The notes: generated by a model not told the origin, from the sequence alone. A stretch of DNA of 64,000 nt from DATBLE01 sp963719325 (GCA_963719325.1 CAVRBW010000016.1:62001-126000); one strand, 5' to 3'; counted from the first letter of the stretch, positions 25,345 to 33,409 are shown. Program-made: numbers and translations.

Positions 25345-25374
25345 AGGATACCGAATCCTCTGGTCCACGCGCAA
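25345..25374 (-). promoter_or_regulatory. Candidate rpoB promoter
   Basis: On the minus strand TTGCGC (25369-25374) and TATCCT (25345-25350) are 18 bp apart, about 70 bp before the rpoB start. Because the locus is separated from rplL, rpoBC needs its own promoter. The match is moderate. Confidence 0.4.
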
Positions 25375-25453
25375 GAAACAACGACCCGGGGGCGGGTTCG
25401 CTCCATTGTAGCGCGACCGGGGGCGCGTGTAGGCGCCCCCGGAAACTCCGCGA

Positions 25454-26092
25454 TCAGGTCGCCGCTCGGCGCCGGCTCGGTGCGCGGAGGAGCAGAGCGG
25501 TCGTGCCGAGTGTCCAGATCGGCAGACCGAAGATCATCGCCGCCCACCCGATGGGACCGATCACGAGCACGATTGCCACCACGCCTCCGAGCACTCCCCA
25601 CCAGCGCGGCAACACCCGTGTTCGCCAGGCGAGCACGGCCACGGCGGCGAGCAGCACGATGGCCGAGAGCTCAGCCCCGACGAAGAACGCGTCGCTCAGG
25701 TGATGGAGCGTGCCTGCCGTCGCCGGGCTGATGTCATCCTTGTTGATCGCTGCGTCGATATCTCCCGCCGGGGTCGCCATCCCGAACGCCGCAGCCAGGA
25801 CGGCGCCGGCGAAGGCGAGCGTCGCAAACATCCCGCTTCCACCTTCGGCTTCGACGAGCCGTGCCCGCACGGCCCCTGCAAACCAGACGAACGCGACACA
25901 GCCGAGCACGAACACCCAGCCGCCGACCAGAAGGTCGTTCGTATTTCGCTGCACCCAGGCGAGAATCTCGGCGTCGCCCGCCTTCTCCGAGAGGGAGCTC
26001 GGCAGTGCTGTCGCGACCACCAGTCCCACCACCCAGAGCACCACCGCCAGCGGCCCTGCCCAGACGGAGGTCCTTCCGAATTCCTTGTTCAT
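25454..26092 (-). CDS. Multi-pass membrane protein of unknown function
   Basis: The 212 residues from ATG 26090-26092 (GGAAGGAG upstream) contain about six hydrophobic helices, for example VWAGPLAVVLWVVGLVVATA, LLVGGWVFVLGCVAFVWF and SAIVLLAAVAVLAW. An extracytoplasmic-looking loop carries GDIDAAINKDDISPATAGTL. I do not recognise a catalytic motif. Its start overlaps the stop of the 52-residue gene upstream. With the cupin gene it forms a three-gene operon divergent from the SARP regulator. Confidence 0.8.
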   Translation of the reverse strand: MNKEFGRTSVWAGPLAVVLWVVGLVVATALPSSLSEKAGDAEILAWVQRNTNDLLVGGWVFVLGCVAFVWFAGAVRARLVEAEGGSGMFATLAFAGAVLAAAFGMATPAGDIDAAINKDDISPATAGTLHHLSDAFFVGAELSAIVLLAAVAVLAWRTRVLPRWWGVLGGVVAIVLVIGPIGWAAMIFGLPIWTLGTTALLLRAPSRRRAAT

Positions 26093-26247
26093 TGGACTGC
26101 TCTCCTTCCGTTGTTCGTCGACGAACGGGGAGGCCTGCGTCCTCGCCAGGCCCTCGTCGCGCGCGACCGAAGATCGAGCGCGAGGCCGACCGCCGCGAGC
26201 AGGAGGGCTGCGGCGGCGAGTCCGACGATCAGCAGGCGCAGGCGCAT
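26089..26247 (-). CDS. 52-residue small membrane protein
   Basis: This short gene is supported by position. Its ATG (26245-26247) comes 2 nt after the cupin stop, and its TGA overlaps the ATG of the membrane protein gene downstream. The product is one hydrophobic helix (LRLLIVGLAAAALLLAAVG) followed by a strongly basic tail (RSRATRAWRGRRPPR). The function is unknown; it may partner the adjacent membrane protein. Confidence 0.6.
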   Translation of the reverse strand: MRLRLLIVGLAAAALLLAAVGLALDLRSRATRAWRGRRPPRSSTNNGRRAVQ

Positions 26248-26249
26248 GC

Positions 26250-26831
26250 CTACGCCGTCGCAGCAGCGGGCGCGCCGGGCGCCGCGTCGGCGGGGGAATA
26301 GACGGGTTGATAGCCGAGCGCCCGGCCCAATGGGGCACCGAATGCCAGCCCGATCCGCTGCACGATCGCGGGTGGAAAGGGGAGGCGAACGGTGTCGAAG
26401 TGCGCGTTCGCGATTACCGCGAGCCGCAGCGGATTCGGCATGCCTTTTCGATTCGTTTTGCCGTTCGCGGCGAGACCGAACATGGTCTCGATCAGCGACT
26501 CGAACTGCAGTGCGGGACGGATCTCGCAGACGAAATGCGCCACCTCGTCGCCCGCGTTCCAGAACTTATGCGGGGTGCGGGCCGGGACCGTCAGCCGCTG
26601 GCCAGGCCCTGCGACGAGCTTCTGCCGGCCGATGCGAAAGCCGACCGAGCCGCGGAGGACCTCGAAGCGCTCCTCCTGGCTCGGATGGACGTGCGCCGCG
26701 GCGACGAAGCCGTTCGGCCGCACGTAGGTCTCGATGACGACGGCCTCGCCCCCGGTCTCCCTGCTCGTCTGGCGAAACACGAGGCGCTCGCCCGTCACCG
26801 GATTCTCGATCATGTCCCCTGCACGAATCAC
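26250..26831 (-). CDS. Cupin-domain protein
   Basis: The 193-residue protein has a single cupin fold. Motif 1 reads AAHVHPSQEERFEVLRGSVGF, with two His and Glu metal ligands. Motif 2 reads TVPARTPHKFWNAGDE. The C-terminal 80 residues (PLRLAVIANAHFDTVRLPFPP onward) resemble those of cupin proteins encoded beside membrane proteins. Substrate and metal are unknown. It is first in a three-gene minus operon, facing the SARP regulator across a 94-bp gap with tandem heptamers. Confidence 0.85.
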   Translation of the reverse strand: MIRAGDMIENPVTGERLVFRQTSRETGGEAVVIETYVRPNGFVAAAHVHPSQEERFEVLRGSVGFRIGRQKLVAGPGQRLTVPARTPHKFWNAGDEVAHFVCEIRPALQFESLIETMFGLAANGKTNRKGMPNPLRLAVIANAHFDTVRLPFPPAIVQRIGLAFGAPLGRALGYQPVYSPADAAPGAPAAATA

Positions 26832-26892
26832 GTTCTCTCCTTTCGTTCACGCCGCCCGACGGCGGCTGTCGGAGACGAGAATCCGGGGAGAC

Positions 26893-26921
26893 GCTTAAGA
26901 TCGGCTTGAGGACGGCTTAAG
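26893..26921 (-). promoter_or_regulatory. Triple heptamer operator with 11-bp spacing, SARP-type
   Basis: GCTTAAG (26893-26899), GCTTGAG (26904-26910) and GCTTAAG (26915-26921) repeat exactly every 11 bp. SARP regulators such as AfsR and DnrI are known to bind tandem heptamers with this spacing. The array ends 4 bp before the ATG of a SARP-type gene and about 60 bp upstream of the divergent cupin gene. Read toward the cupin gene a weak -10-like GGATTC follows, so activation of that operon and autoregulation are both possible. Confidence 0.6.
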
Positions 26922-26925
26922 GCTG

Positions 26926-29766
26926 ATGGGGTCGATCGAGTTCCGCATCCTGGGACCTGTGCAGGCGTTTGTGGATGGGCAGCCGGTTGCACTCGGCGCG
27001 CCGAAGCAGCGCGCCGTGCTCGCTGCGCTCCTCCTCAACCGCGGCTCTGTCGTGTCGCGGGACCGACTGGTCGACGGCCTTTGGGGAGAACAGTCCCCCT
27101 CCTCTGCCGCCCAGTCGCTGCAGGTCTACGTGCACGGGCTTCGACGGGCGCTCGGTTCCAACAGCATCGAGACCAGCGGTTCGGGATACCGCATCCGGCT
27201 CGATGACGCGCAGCTCGACCTCGACCGCTTCGAGCGCTTCGTCGAGCGAGGCCGCCGCTCGCTCGAGGCTGGCGAGCCGGAGGACGCCTCGGACGAGCTT
27301 CGCCGCGGGCTCGCGCTGTGGTCGGGCTCCGCCCTCGCCGATCTGCCGGCAGCTGCGCCGGTAGCCGCCGAGGGCGCGCGGCTCGAGGAGCTTCGACTGT
27401 CGGCGCTCGAGCTGCAAAACGACGCCGAGCTGGCTTGCGGCAGGCATGACGCGCTCATTGCGACTCTCGACGCACTCGTCGCCGAGCATCCCTACCGCGA
27501 GCGGTTTCGCGAGCAGCACATCCTCGCCCTCTATCGCGCCGGCCGGCAGAAGGACGCGCTCGAGGCATTCCGCGCGACTCGCCAGGTGCTCGTCGAGGAG
27601 CTCGGAATCGAGCCGGGCCAGCGACTCCAGGAGCTGGAGCGGGCAATCCTGCGGCAAGAGCCTTCGCTGGCGACGCCGGTTCAGGAACCCCGAGCGGCCA
27701 TGCAGCTCCCGGCTCCGCCCACGCCGCTCATCGGGCGCCGACTCGAGATCGCGGCGGTCGCAGCGCTCCTCCGCGAAGAAGGCGTCCGGCTCGTCACCCT
27801 CACCGGGCCGGGCGGAACGGGCAAGACGCGCCTCGCCCTTGCGGTCGCAGCCGAGCTCGGGCCTGATCTTCGCGACGGCGCCGTGTTCGCCGACCTTGCT
27901 CCCATCTCCGATCCGGACCTGTTGGTGCCTGCCATCGCAGCTGCGCTGGGCGTACCGGAGGGGGACGAGCCGCTCACGCACACCGTTGCCGAGCACGTCA
28001 GGTCGAGGCGGATGCTGCTCGTGCTCGACAACCTCGAACGAATTCTGTCCGGAGCGCCGTTCGTCTCAGAGTTGCTCGCTGCGGCCCCACGGCTACTCGT
28101 CGTGGCGACAAGTCGGGCGCCGCTCCATCTGGCCGCCGAGCACGAGTACCCCGTACCGCCGTTTGCTGTGCCCGACGAGGCAATGCCTTTTGAAGAACTC
28201 GTCCGAACGGACGCGGTTGGACTTTTCACGGCTCGCGCCCGAGCCGTAAATCCTTCGTTCAGGCTGACCGAAGGGAGCGCGCGCAGCGTCGCCCGTATCT
28301 GCCGGCGACTCGACGGCCTCCCGCTCGCCATCGAGCTCGCTGCCGCCAGGACGAGAATGCTGCCCCCAGAGTCCATCGAGAAACGGGTCAGCCGCGCGCT
28401 CGAGGTCCTCGTCGGCGGACCACAAGACGTACCCCTGCGTCAGCAAACTCTGCGGGCAACGCTCGACTGGAGCTACGAGGCGCTCCCGGAAACGGAACGG
28501 GTTCTGTTCGCGCAACTCGCCGTCTTTGCCGGCGGATGGACACTCGAAGCCGCGGAAGCCGTCTGGATCGAGGGTGATCGCGTCTTGGAGACGCTCTCGA
28601 CGCTGCTCGACGTCAGCCTGCTCTTGCGCCGCGACGGCGCCGATGGAAGCACCCGCTTCGGGATGCTCGAGACGATTCGCGAGTACGCGCTCGAGCGGCT
28701 TGTCGAGAGCGGCGAGGAGCGCGACGCCAGGATCCGCCACGCTGGGTACTTCGCCGATTTCGCGGAGCGCTCCGAGGAAGGGCTCAAAGGCGAAGGCCAA
28801 CGCGAGTGGCTGGCACAGGTCGCGTCCGAGCATGACAACATCCGCTCCGCGCTCGGCTGGCTTCTCAGCCGGCCGGCGCCCGGCGCTGATGAGCGCGAGC
28901 TGGCGTTGAGGATCGCCACCGCGTTCGGCTGGTACGCCTACGCGCACGGACACAGTCTCGAGGGCGCTCGTTGGCTCGATGAGGCTCTCGCGCAGCCAGA
29001 CGGCCTGCCTTCGCTCTTGCGCGGTCGGGCTCTGCATGTGCGCGGGATCCTTGCCAGCCTCGCCAGTGATGCCCGACTCGCCACCAATCTGCTCGAGGCA
29101 GCCCTGCCGATATTCCGCTCGATCGGCGACCTGCGCCGGGTCGGCAACTCGCTCAACAGCCTCGCCGCGGTGTGTTTCTACGAATGCGACTACCAGCGAG
29201 CGCGCGAGCTCTTCGAGGAATCGGTCGCTCTCCGGCGCGAAGCGGGCGACCGCGAGTACCTCGCCGACCCCCTCAGCAACCTAGGCCACCTCGCGCTCCA
29301 TCTGGGCGACGTCGCTGCTGCTCGCGCGAATGTCGAGGAGAGTCTCGCGATCGACCGGGAGAACCGAAACGAGCGCGGAGTGGCGATCAACCTCGGCACC
29401 CTCGCCGCCGTAGCACTCGCCGAAGGGGACCTCGACGCGGCCGAACGCCGTCAGTGTGAGTGCCTGCGCGCGCTCCACGAGCTCGGCGACCGCTTCTCCC
29501 TCGTGGAAGCGCTCGAGCGAAGCGCATGCATCGCTGCGGCACGCGGACAGGCAGAGCGTGCGGCGCGTTTCGCAGGTGCAGCCTCGCGCCAGCGCGAGGA
29601 GTTCGGATACACGATTACCCGCCCCGAGCTCGAGGTGCTCGACCGACAGCTCGCGCCGGCGCGGTCCAAGCTCGGTGCCGGCTTCGCGGGCGCCGCAGCG
29701 GACGGCACTGTACTCGGGCTGGACGAGGCGGTCGCAGAGGCGCTGGCCGCGGTGGCGCCGGAATAG
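26926..29766 (+). CDS. SARP/AfsR-type transcriptional regulator (winged helix, BTAD, NB-ARC, TPR)
   Basis: This is a large 946-residue regulator. Residues 1-95 form an OmpR-like DNA-binding domain (IEFRILGPVQAFVDGQPV ... LVDGLWGEQSPSSAAQSLQV). Residues 100-245 are the BTAD domain (DLDRFERFVERGR ... ALYRAGRQKDALEAFR). The NB-ARC ATPase follows with P-loop GPGGTGKTRLA and Walker B MLLVLDNLE. TPR-like helices from about residue 620 to the end complete the AfsR/BTAD layout. It probably senses a ligand and activates nearby genes. The target suggested by location is the cupin operon, through the heptamers just upstream. Confidence 0.93.
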   Translation: MGSIEFRILGPVQAFVDGQPVALGAPKQRAVLAALLLNRGSVVSRDRLVDGLWGEQSPSSAAQSLQVYVHGLRRALGSNSIETSGSGYRIRLDDAQLDLDRFERFVERGRRSLEAGEPEDASDELRRGLALWSGSALADLPAAAPVAAEGARLEELRLSALELQNDAELACGRHDALIATLDALVAEHPYRERFREQHILALYRAGRQKDALEAFRATRQVLVEELGIEPGQRLQELERAILRQEPSLATPVQEPRAAMQLPAPPTPLIGRRLEIAAVAALLREEGVRLVTLTGPGGTGKTRLALAVAAELGPDLRDGAVFADLAPISDPDLLVPAIAAALGVPEGDEPLTHTVAEHVRSRRMLLVLDNLERILSGAPFVSELLAAAPRLLVVATSRAPLHLAAEHEYPVPPFAVPDEAMPFEELVRTDAVGLFTARARAVNPSFRLTEGSARSVARICRRLDGLPLAIELAAARTRMLPPESIEKRVSRALEVLVGGPQDVPLRQQTLRATLDWSYEALPETERVLFAQLAVFAGGWTLEAAEAVWIEGDRVLETLSTLLDVSLLLRRDGADGSTRFGMLETIREYALERLVESGEERDARIRHAGYFADFAERSEEGLKGEGQREWLAQVASEHDNIRSALGWLLSRPAPGADERELALRIATAFGWYAYAHGHSLEGARWLDEALAQPDGLPSLLRGRALHVRGILASLASDARLATNLLEAALPIFRSIGDLRRVGNSLNSLAAVCFYECDYQRARELFEESVALRREAGDREYLADPLSNLGHLALHLGDVAAARANVEESLAIDRENRNERGVAINLGTLAAVALAEGDLDAAERRQCECLRALHELGDRFSLVEALERSACIAAARGQAERAARFAGAASRQREEFGYTITRPELEVLDRQLAPARSKLGAGFAGAAADGTVLGLDEAVAEALAAVAPE

Positions 29767-29780
29767 GCTGAAGCTGGATC

Positions 29781-29813
29781 AGGCAGGGACAGTCCCGAGG
29801 ACTGGCCCTGCCT
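29781..29813. terminator. Bidirectional terminator between the SARP gene and rplL
   Basis: The 15-nt arms starting AGGCAGGGACAGTCC pair with 29799-29813 with one mismatch around a CGA loop, between two convergent genes. There is no strong T-run on either side, so efficiency is uncertain. It ends the rplKAJL transcript before rpoB. Confidence 0.6.
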
Positions 29814-29821
29814 GAAGCGTG

Positions 29822-30211
29822 TTACTTGACCTCGACGCCGGCGCCGGCCTCCTCGAGCTGCGCCTTGACCGAGTCGGCCTCGTCACGGGCGACGCCCTCC
29901 TTGACCGGGTTGGGCGCCCCGTCGACGAGGTCCTTCGCCTCCTTCAGACCAAGGCCGGTGATCGCGCGGACGACTTTGATCACCTGGATCTTCTTCTCGC
30001 CGGCGCTCGTGAGGACCACGTCGAACGCAGTCTGCTCCTCGGCGGCGGCGCCGTCGCCGCCTGCCTGAGCGCCCGGCGCTGCGGCTACCGCAACCGGCGC
30101 GGCCGCGGTGATGCCCCACTCGTCCTCGATCTTCTTCTTCAGGTCGACGAGCTCGAGAACGGTCATCTTCCCGAGGTCGTCGAACAGCTTGTCGACCGAC
30201 GTTGCGGCCAT
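29822..30211 (-). CDS. rplL: 50S ribosomal protein L7/L12
   Basis: This is the stalk protein that recruits translational GTPases. The 129 residues have the N-terminal dimer domain (DDLGKMTVLELVDLKKKIED), an Ala/Gly hinge (VAVAAAPGAQAGGDG) and the C-terminal domain EKKIQVIKVVRAITGLGLKE. It is immediately next to rplJ with no spacer. No rpoB follows; a terminator and the SARP block do. Confidence 0.98.
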   Translation of the reverse strand: MAATSVDKLFDDLGKMTVLELVDLKKKIEDEWGITAAAPVAVAAAPGAQAGGDGAAAEEQTAFDVVLTSAGEKKIQVIKVVRAITGLGLKEAKDLVDGAPNPVKEGVARDEADSVKAQLEEAGAGVEVK

Positions 30212-30928
30212 CTACTCCTCCTCCGTATCTGTGCGCTCAGGCTCCGCCTGAGCGCTGGCTGGCTCTTCGGGTTCTTCGGTGGTTTCCTCTTCAGCCGCAA
30301 TGTCAGGCGCTGCCGTTTCTGTCTCGGCCTCGGCGCTTGCCTGCGCAACGGGCTCGGACGGCGGTTCCGGCTCACCCTCACTGCTAGCGGCCTCTGCGTC
30401 AGTGGAGACCGCAAGCTGCTCGATCCTCGCGTCGATCAGGCCGAGCAGGTCGCGCACCGGCGCGGAGATCAGCCCGACCACCGTCGTCAGCGGTGCGGTG
30501 ATCGCACCGATCACCTGGCCGCGAAGAACGTCGAGCGGCGGCAGCGTCGCCAGGTTCTTGACGTCGTCCTCGCCGATCGGCGATCCGTCGAGAATCCCGC
30601 CCCGGATCGCCAGCACCCGGGTGGTCCGAGCCGAATCGGCGAGCGCCTTCGCGACCGCGACCATGTCCCCATCGGCCTCGATGAAGGCGATCGCGGTCGG
30701 GCCCTCGAGGAGCGCGAGCAGGGCGTCCGCCCCGGCGGCCTCGGCAGCGCGGCGAGTCAGCGTGTTCTTGACCACGGTGAAGCGGGCGCCGTGCTCGATC
30801 AGCTTCGTGCGCAGATCATCGATCTCCGTCACGGACATGCCGCGGTAGTCGGCGACGAAGAGCGTCTGGGTGCTCTTCAGCCGCTCGGCGAGCTCCGTGA
30901 CGATCCGTTCCTTCTCAGCTTTCAGCAT
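30212..30928 (-). CDS. rplJ: 50S ribosomal protein L10 with acidic C-terminal extension
   Basis: L10 anchors the L7/L12 stalk and represses its own operon through the leader. The ATG at 30926-30928 (GGAGG upstream) starts MLKAEKERIVTELAERLK; LFVADYRGMSVTEI and KNTLTRRAAE are typical. About 170 residues are normal; the remaining 65 or so are Glu/Ala/Pro/Thr-rich and acidic, replacing the usual short end after the L12-binding helix (PVRDLLGLIDARIEQLA). Confidence 0.96.
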   Translation of the reverse strand: MLKAEKERIVTELAERLKSTQTLFVADYRGMSVTEIDDLRTKLIEHGARFTVVKNTLTRRAAEAAGADALLALLEGPTAIAFIEADGDMVAVAKALADSARTTRVLAIRGGILDGSPIGEDDVKNLATLPPLDVLRGQVIGAITAPLTTVVGLISAPVRDLLGLIDARIEQLAVSTDAEAASSEGEPEPPSEPVAQASAEAETETAAPDIAAEEETTEEPEEPASAQAEPERTDTEEE

Positions 30929-30950
30929 CTCGTGATTTCCTCCGAAATGA

Positions 30951-31050
30951 CTAGGGCTCGCCAAAGCGAGCCCGTCGAGTCCTGCAGGAACGGACCCACC
31001 TCGGCTGGACTTCTGCCTCCCGGCTGCCAGCTGTCTTCGGCGAGTGTCTG
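30951..31050 (-). ncRNA. L10 leader, autoregulatory mRNA structure
   Basis: The 127-nt rplA-rplJ spacer contains the conserved L10-binding features on the minus strand: GAAGACAGCTGGCAGCC, then AGTCCAGCCGAGGTGG. These match the family pattern of an AGACAGC-type strand paired with a CCGAGGT-type strand. A strong 8-bp hairpin (GGGCTCGC with a 4-nt loop, 30954-30973) follows and could attenuate transcription. L10 or L10-L12 binding here normally represses rplJL. Confidence 0.8.
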
Positions 31051-31055
31051 GTCGG

Positions 31056-31793
31056 TTAGGCGGTAACTGTAGCCGCTTCCTCCGCGAGCTCTTCCGTGAT
31101 CCCGCGCGTTCGCGTCGTGTCGACGTGCACGCCCGGGCCCATCGTCGTCGTCAACGTGATCGTGTGGATGTACCGACCCTTCGCCGCCGACGGCTTCGCG
31201 CGCACGATCTCCTCGATCACCGTCGCGTAGTTCTCGAGGAGCAGGCGCTCGTCGAAGCTCTTCTTGCCGATCGGCAGGTGGACGTTCGCGCCGCGGTCGG
31301 TGCGGTACTCGAGCTTGCCGGCCTTCGATTCCTGGACCGCCTTGGCGACGTCGAACGTGACCGTCCCCGTCTTCGGGTTCGGCATCTTGCCGCGCGGACC
31401 AAGGATGCGCCCCAGCTTGCCGACCGTTCCCATCAGATCGGGCGTCGCGATCGCGACGTCGAAGTCGTCGAAGCCGCCCTCGATCTGCGCGGCGAGATCG
31501 GCGGCGCCGACGACGTCCGCGCCGGCGGCCTGCGCCTCCTTCGCCTTCTCGCCCTCTGCGAAGACCGCGACCCGAAGCTCCTTGCCGGTGCCGTGCGGGA
31601 GCATCAACGTTCCGCGGAGCTGCTGGTCGGCGTGGCGGACGTTCAGCCCGAGCCGAACGTGCGCCTCGACGGTCTCGTCGAACTTGGGCCCGTCCCAGTT
31701 CTTCAGCATGCGGATCGCCGCGAGCGGCGAGTAGGCCTGCTCGCGGTCGATGCCCGCGCGCGCCGACCGGTACTTCTTGCCGTGCGCGCTCAC
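31056..31793 (-). CDS. rplA: 50S ribosomal protein L1
   Basis: L1 forms the mobile stalk at the E site and can autorepress the L11 operon. The 245 residues include GKKYRSARAGIDREQAYSPL, RGTLMLPHGTGKELRVAVFA and GPRGKMPNPKTGTVTFDV. It overlaps the rplK end by four bases. Length is slightly over the usual 230. Confidence 0.98.
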   Translation of the reverse strand: MSAHGKKYRSARAGIDREQAYSPLAAIRMLKNWDGPKFDETVEAHVRLGLNVRHADQQLRGTLMLPHGTGKELRVAVFAEGEKAKEAQAAGADVVGAADLAAQIEGGFDDFDVAIATPDLMGTVGKLGRILGPRGKMPNPKTGTVTFDVAKAVQESKAGKLEYRTDRGANVHLPIGKKSFDERLLLENYATVIEEIVRAKPSAAKGRYIHTITLTTTMGPGVHVDTTRTRGITEELAEEAATVTA

Positions 31794-32215
31794 GCTTCCA
31801 CCTCGACGCCCATCGAACGTGCCGTTCCGGCAATCACTTGCATCGCCGCCTCGATGTCACGGGCGTTCAGGTCGGGCATCTTCGTCTCGGCGATCTGGCG
31901 CACTTGCTCCCTGCGGAGCCGGCCGACCTTGTCGCGGTTCGGCTCCGCCGAGCCCTTCTCGAGATTGAGCGCTTCCTTGATCAAGACCGCGGCTGGCGGC
32001 GTCTTCGTGATGAAGGTGAAGGAGCGATCCTCGAAGACCGTGATCTCGACCGGCGTGATACGGCCGTTCTCCTGGGCGGTCTGGGCGTTGAACGCCTTGC
32101 AGAACTCCATGATGTTCACGCCGTGCTGACCGAGCGCGGGACCGACAGGCGGCGCCGGGTTGGCCTGCCCGCCGGGGATCTGCAGCTTGATCATCGTCAA
32201 TATCTTCTTTGCCAC
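31790..32215 (-). CDS. rplK: 50S ribosomal protein L11
   Basis: L11 forms the GTPase-associated centre and thiopeptide site. The GTG at 32213-32215 with AAAGG upstream gives the standard 141 residues. Motifs are LQIPGGQANPAPPVGPALGQ, then GVNIMEFCKAFNAQT and the C-terminal KMPDLNARDIEAAMQVIAGTA. A stable hairpin overlapping the nusG stop lies just before its ribosome-binding site. Confidence 0.98.
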   Translation of the reverse strand: MAKKILTMIKLQIPGGQANPAPPVGPALGQHGVNIMEFCKAFNAQTAQENGRITPVEITVFEDRSFTFITKTPPAAVLIKEALNLEKGSAEPNRDKVGRLRREQVRQIAETKMPDLNARDIEAAMQVIAGTARSMGVEVEA

Positions 32216-32225
32216 GTCTGCCTTT

Positions 32226-32254
32226 CTAGGGAAACGGCTCCGCCGTTTTCCTAG
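32226..32254 (-). promoter_or_regulatory. Hairpin spanning the nusG stop, before rplK
   Basis: Arms CTAGGGAAACGGC (32226-32238) and 32242-32254 pair along 13 bp with one G-U and a 3-nt loop. The nusG TAG lies within the hairpin, and the rplK AAAGG follows directly. It could be a processing site, attenuator or weak terminator between nusG and rplK. It has no U-run. Confidence 0.55.
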
Positions 32255-32781
32255 TCGATCTTCTTCACCTGGTCGAAGCCGAGCTCGACCGGGACCTGGC
32301 GCTCGAAGATGTCCACGAGCACCTTCAGCTTCTGTCCCTCGGGGTTGACCTCGACGATCTCGCCGTCGAAATCGGAGAGCGGCCCTGAGGTTACCTTCAC
32401 CGATTCGCCGAGCGAGAACTCGACTTGCGTGCGCGGACGGTCGCCGCCGGCGGCGCCGGTGTGCAGGATGCGGTCGACCTCGCCCTGGGAGAGAGGAACC
32501 GGCTTGGAGCCTGCCCCGACGAAGCCGGTGACGCCGGGCGTGTTCTTGACGACCGCCCAGGCGTCGTCGTTCAGGTCCATGTTCACGAGCACGTAGCCCG
32601 GAAGGACGCGTTTTTCCGCCTGCACCTTCTGCCCGTCCTTCGTCTCGATCACCTGCTCGGTGGGGACGACGACACGCCGGAACCGCACCTGCTGGTTCAT
32701 CGAGTCGATCCGGTGCTCGAGGTTGGTCTTCACCTTGTTCTCGTGCCCGGAATAGGTGTTGATCACGTACCACTGGAACAT
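32251..32781 (-). CDS. nusG: Transcription termination/antitermination factor NusG
   Basis: NusG binds RNA polymerase and couples it to Rho or the ribosome through S10. The 176 residues have the NGN domain (MFQWYVINTYSGHENKVK, then KRVLPGYVLVNMDLNDDAW and NTPGVTGFVG) and a C-terminal KOW domain (LGESVKVTSGPLSDFDGEIV). It follows secE by 12 nt. Confidence 0.98.
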   Translation of the reverse strand: MFQWYVINTYSGHENKVKTNLEHRIDSMNQQVRFRRVVVPTEQVIETKDGQKVQAEKRVLPGYVLVNMDLNDDAWAVVKNTPGVTGFVGAGSKPVPLSQGEVDRILHTGAAGGDRPRTQVEFSLGESVKVTSGPLSDFDGEIVEVNPEGQKLKVLVDIFERQVPVELGFDQVKKID

Positions 32782-32793
32782 ACGAGGGCTTCC

Positions 32794-33123
32794 TTACTGG
32801 CCGAGGAGGACTCTGCTGACGAACTTGTTGAACACCTGATCGGCCACGTACAGGTAAGAGCCGATGATCACGCAGGCGATGATCACGACCACCGTGCCCT
32901 GGATCACCTGGTTCTGACCTGGCCACTCGACCTTGCGCAGCTCGCCGACCGACTCCCCGATGAAGCGCTTGACGCCGCTTCCCGGCACCGTCCGAGGCTG
33001 GCTCGGGATCGCCTGGACGGCCGGTCGCATGGACGCCTGTCCGTCGCGTGAAGGGCGGGGAGCCGCCGAGCGGTCCCTCGCCTCGCGCCGCGCGCGCCTC
33101 TCGGCTCGCGTCTGTCGCGCCAT
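32794..33123 (-). CDS. secE: Preprotein translocase subunit SecE
   Basis: SecE clamps SecY in the translocon. The 109-residue protein has a basic N-terminus (RAERRARREARDRS), the amphipathic segment FIGESVGELRKVEWPGQNQV and one transmembrane helix (GTVVVIIACVIIGSYLYVA). The ATG at 33121-33123 overlaps the rpmG TAA by one base. An in-frame upstream extension is only the shadow of rpmG. Confidence 0.95.
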   Translation of the reverse strand: MARQTRAERRARREARDRSAAPRPSRDGQASMRPAVQAIPSQPRTVPGSGVKRFIGESVGELRKVEWPGQNQVIQGTVVVIIACVIIGSYLYVADQVFNKFVSRVLLGQ

Positions 33124-33287
33124 TAGCGCGTCTCCCGATGCGCCGTGTGACGGCCGCACCAGCGACAGTACTTCTTCATCTCGACTCGGTCCGGCGTGTT
33201 CCGCTTCGATTTCATCGTCTCGTAGTTGCGCCGCTTGCACTCGGTGCAGGCGAGCGTGATCTTCTCTCTGACGCCGGTCTTTGCCAC
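33123..33287 (-). CDS. rpmG: 50S ribosomal protein L33
   Basis: This 54-residue zinc-type L33 has CTEC and CRWC pairs and the motif KITLACTECKRRNYETMKSK. It starts at GTG 33285-33287. It is first in the secE-nusG-rplKAJL operon, about 40 nt behind tRNA-Met, so the tRNA and the operon may share a transcript. Confidence 0.95.
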   Translation of the reverse strand: MAKTGVREKITLACTECKRRNYETMKSKRNTPDRVEMKKYCRWCGRHTAHRETR

Positions 33288-33325
33288 GTTGTTCTTTCCT
33301 GGATGTCGCGTGCTTTTGGAGGAGG

Positions 33326-33399
33326 TAGCGGCGGGAGGACTCGAACCTCCGACACGCGGATTATGATTCCGCTGCTCTAACCAACTGAGCTACGCCGCC
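33326..33399 (-). tRNA. tRNA-Met (CAT anticodon)
   Basis: The 74-nt sequence folds as a cloverleaf: acceptor GGCGGCG/CGCCGCT, D arm with GCTCAGTTGGTTAGAGC, anticodon stem GCGGA/TCCGC with loop ATCATAA, and T arm GGAGG-TTCGAGT-CCTCC. The anticodon is CAT and the D arm suits elongator Met; tRNA-Ile with lysidine is less likely. The CCA end is not encoded. Confidence 0.93.
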
Positions 33400-33409
33400 G
33401 CGCGGCACG

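Noticed and set aside
33123..33240. Longer SecE start at 33240
   Set aside because: The added residues are the shadow of rpmG, and the ATG at 33121-33123 gives the normal SecE length.
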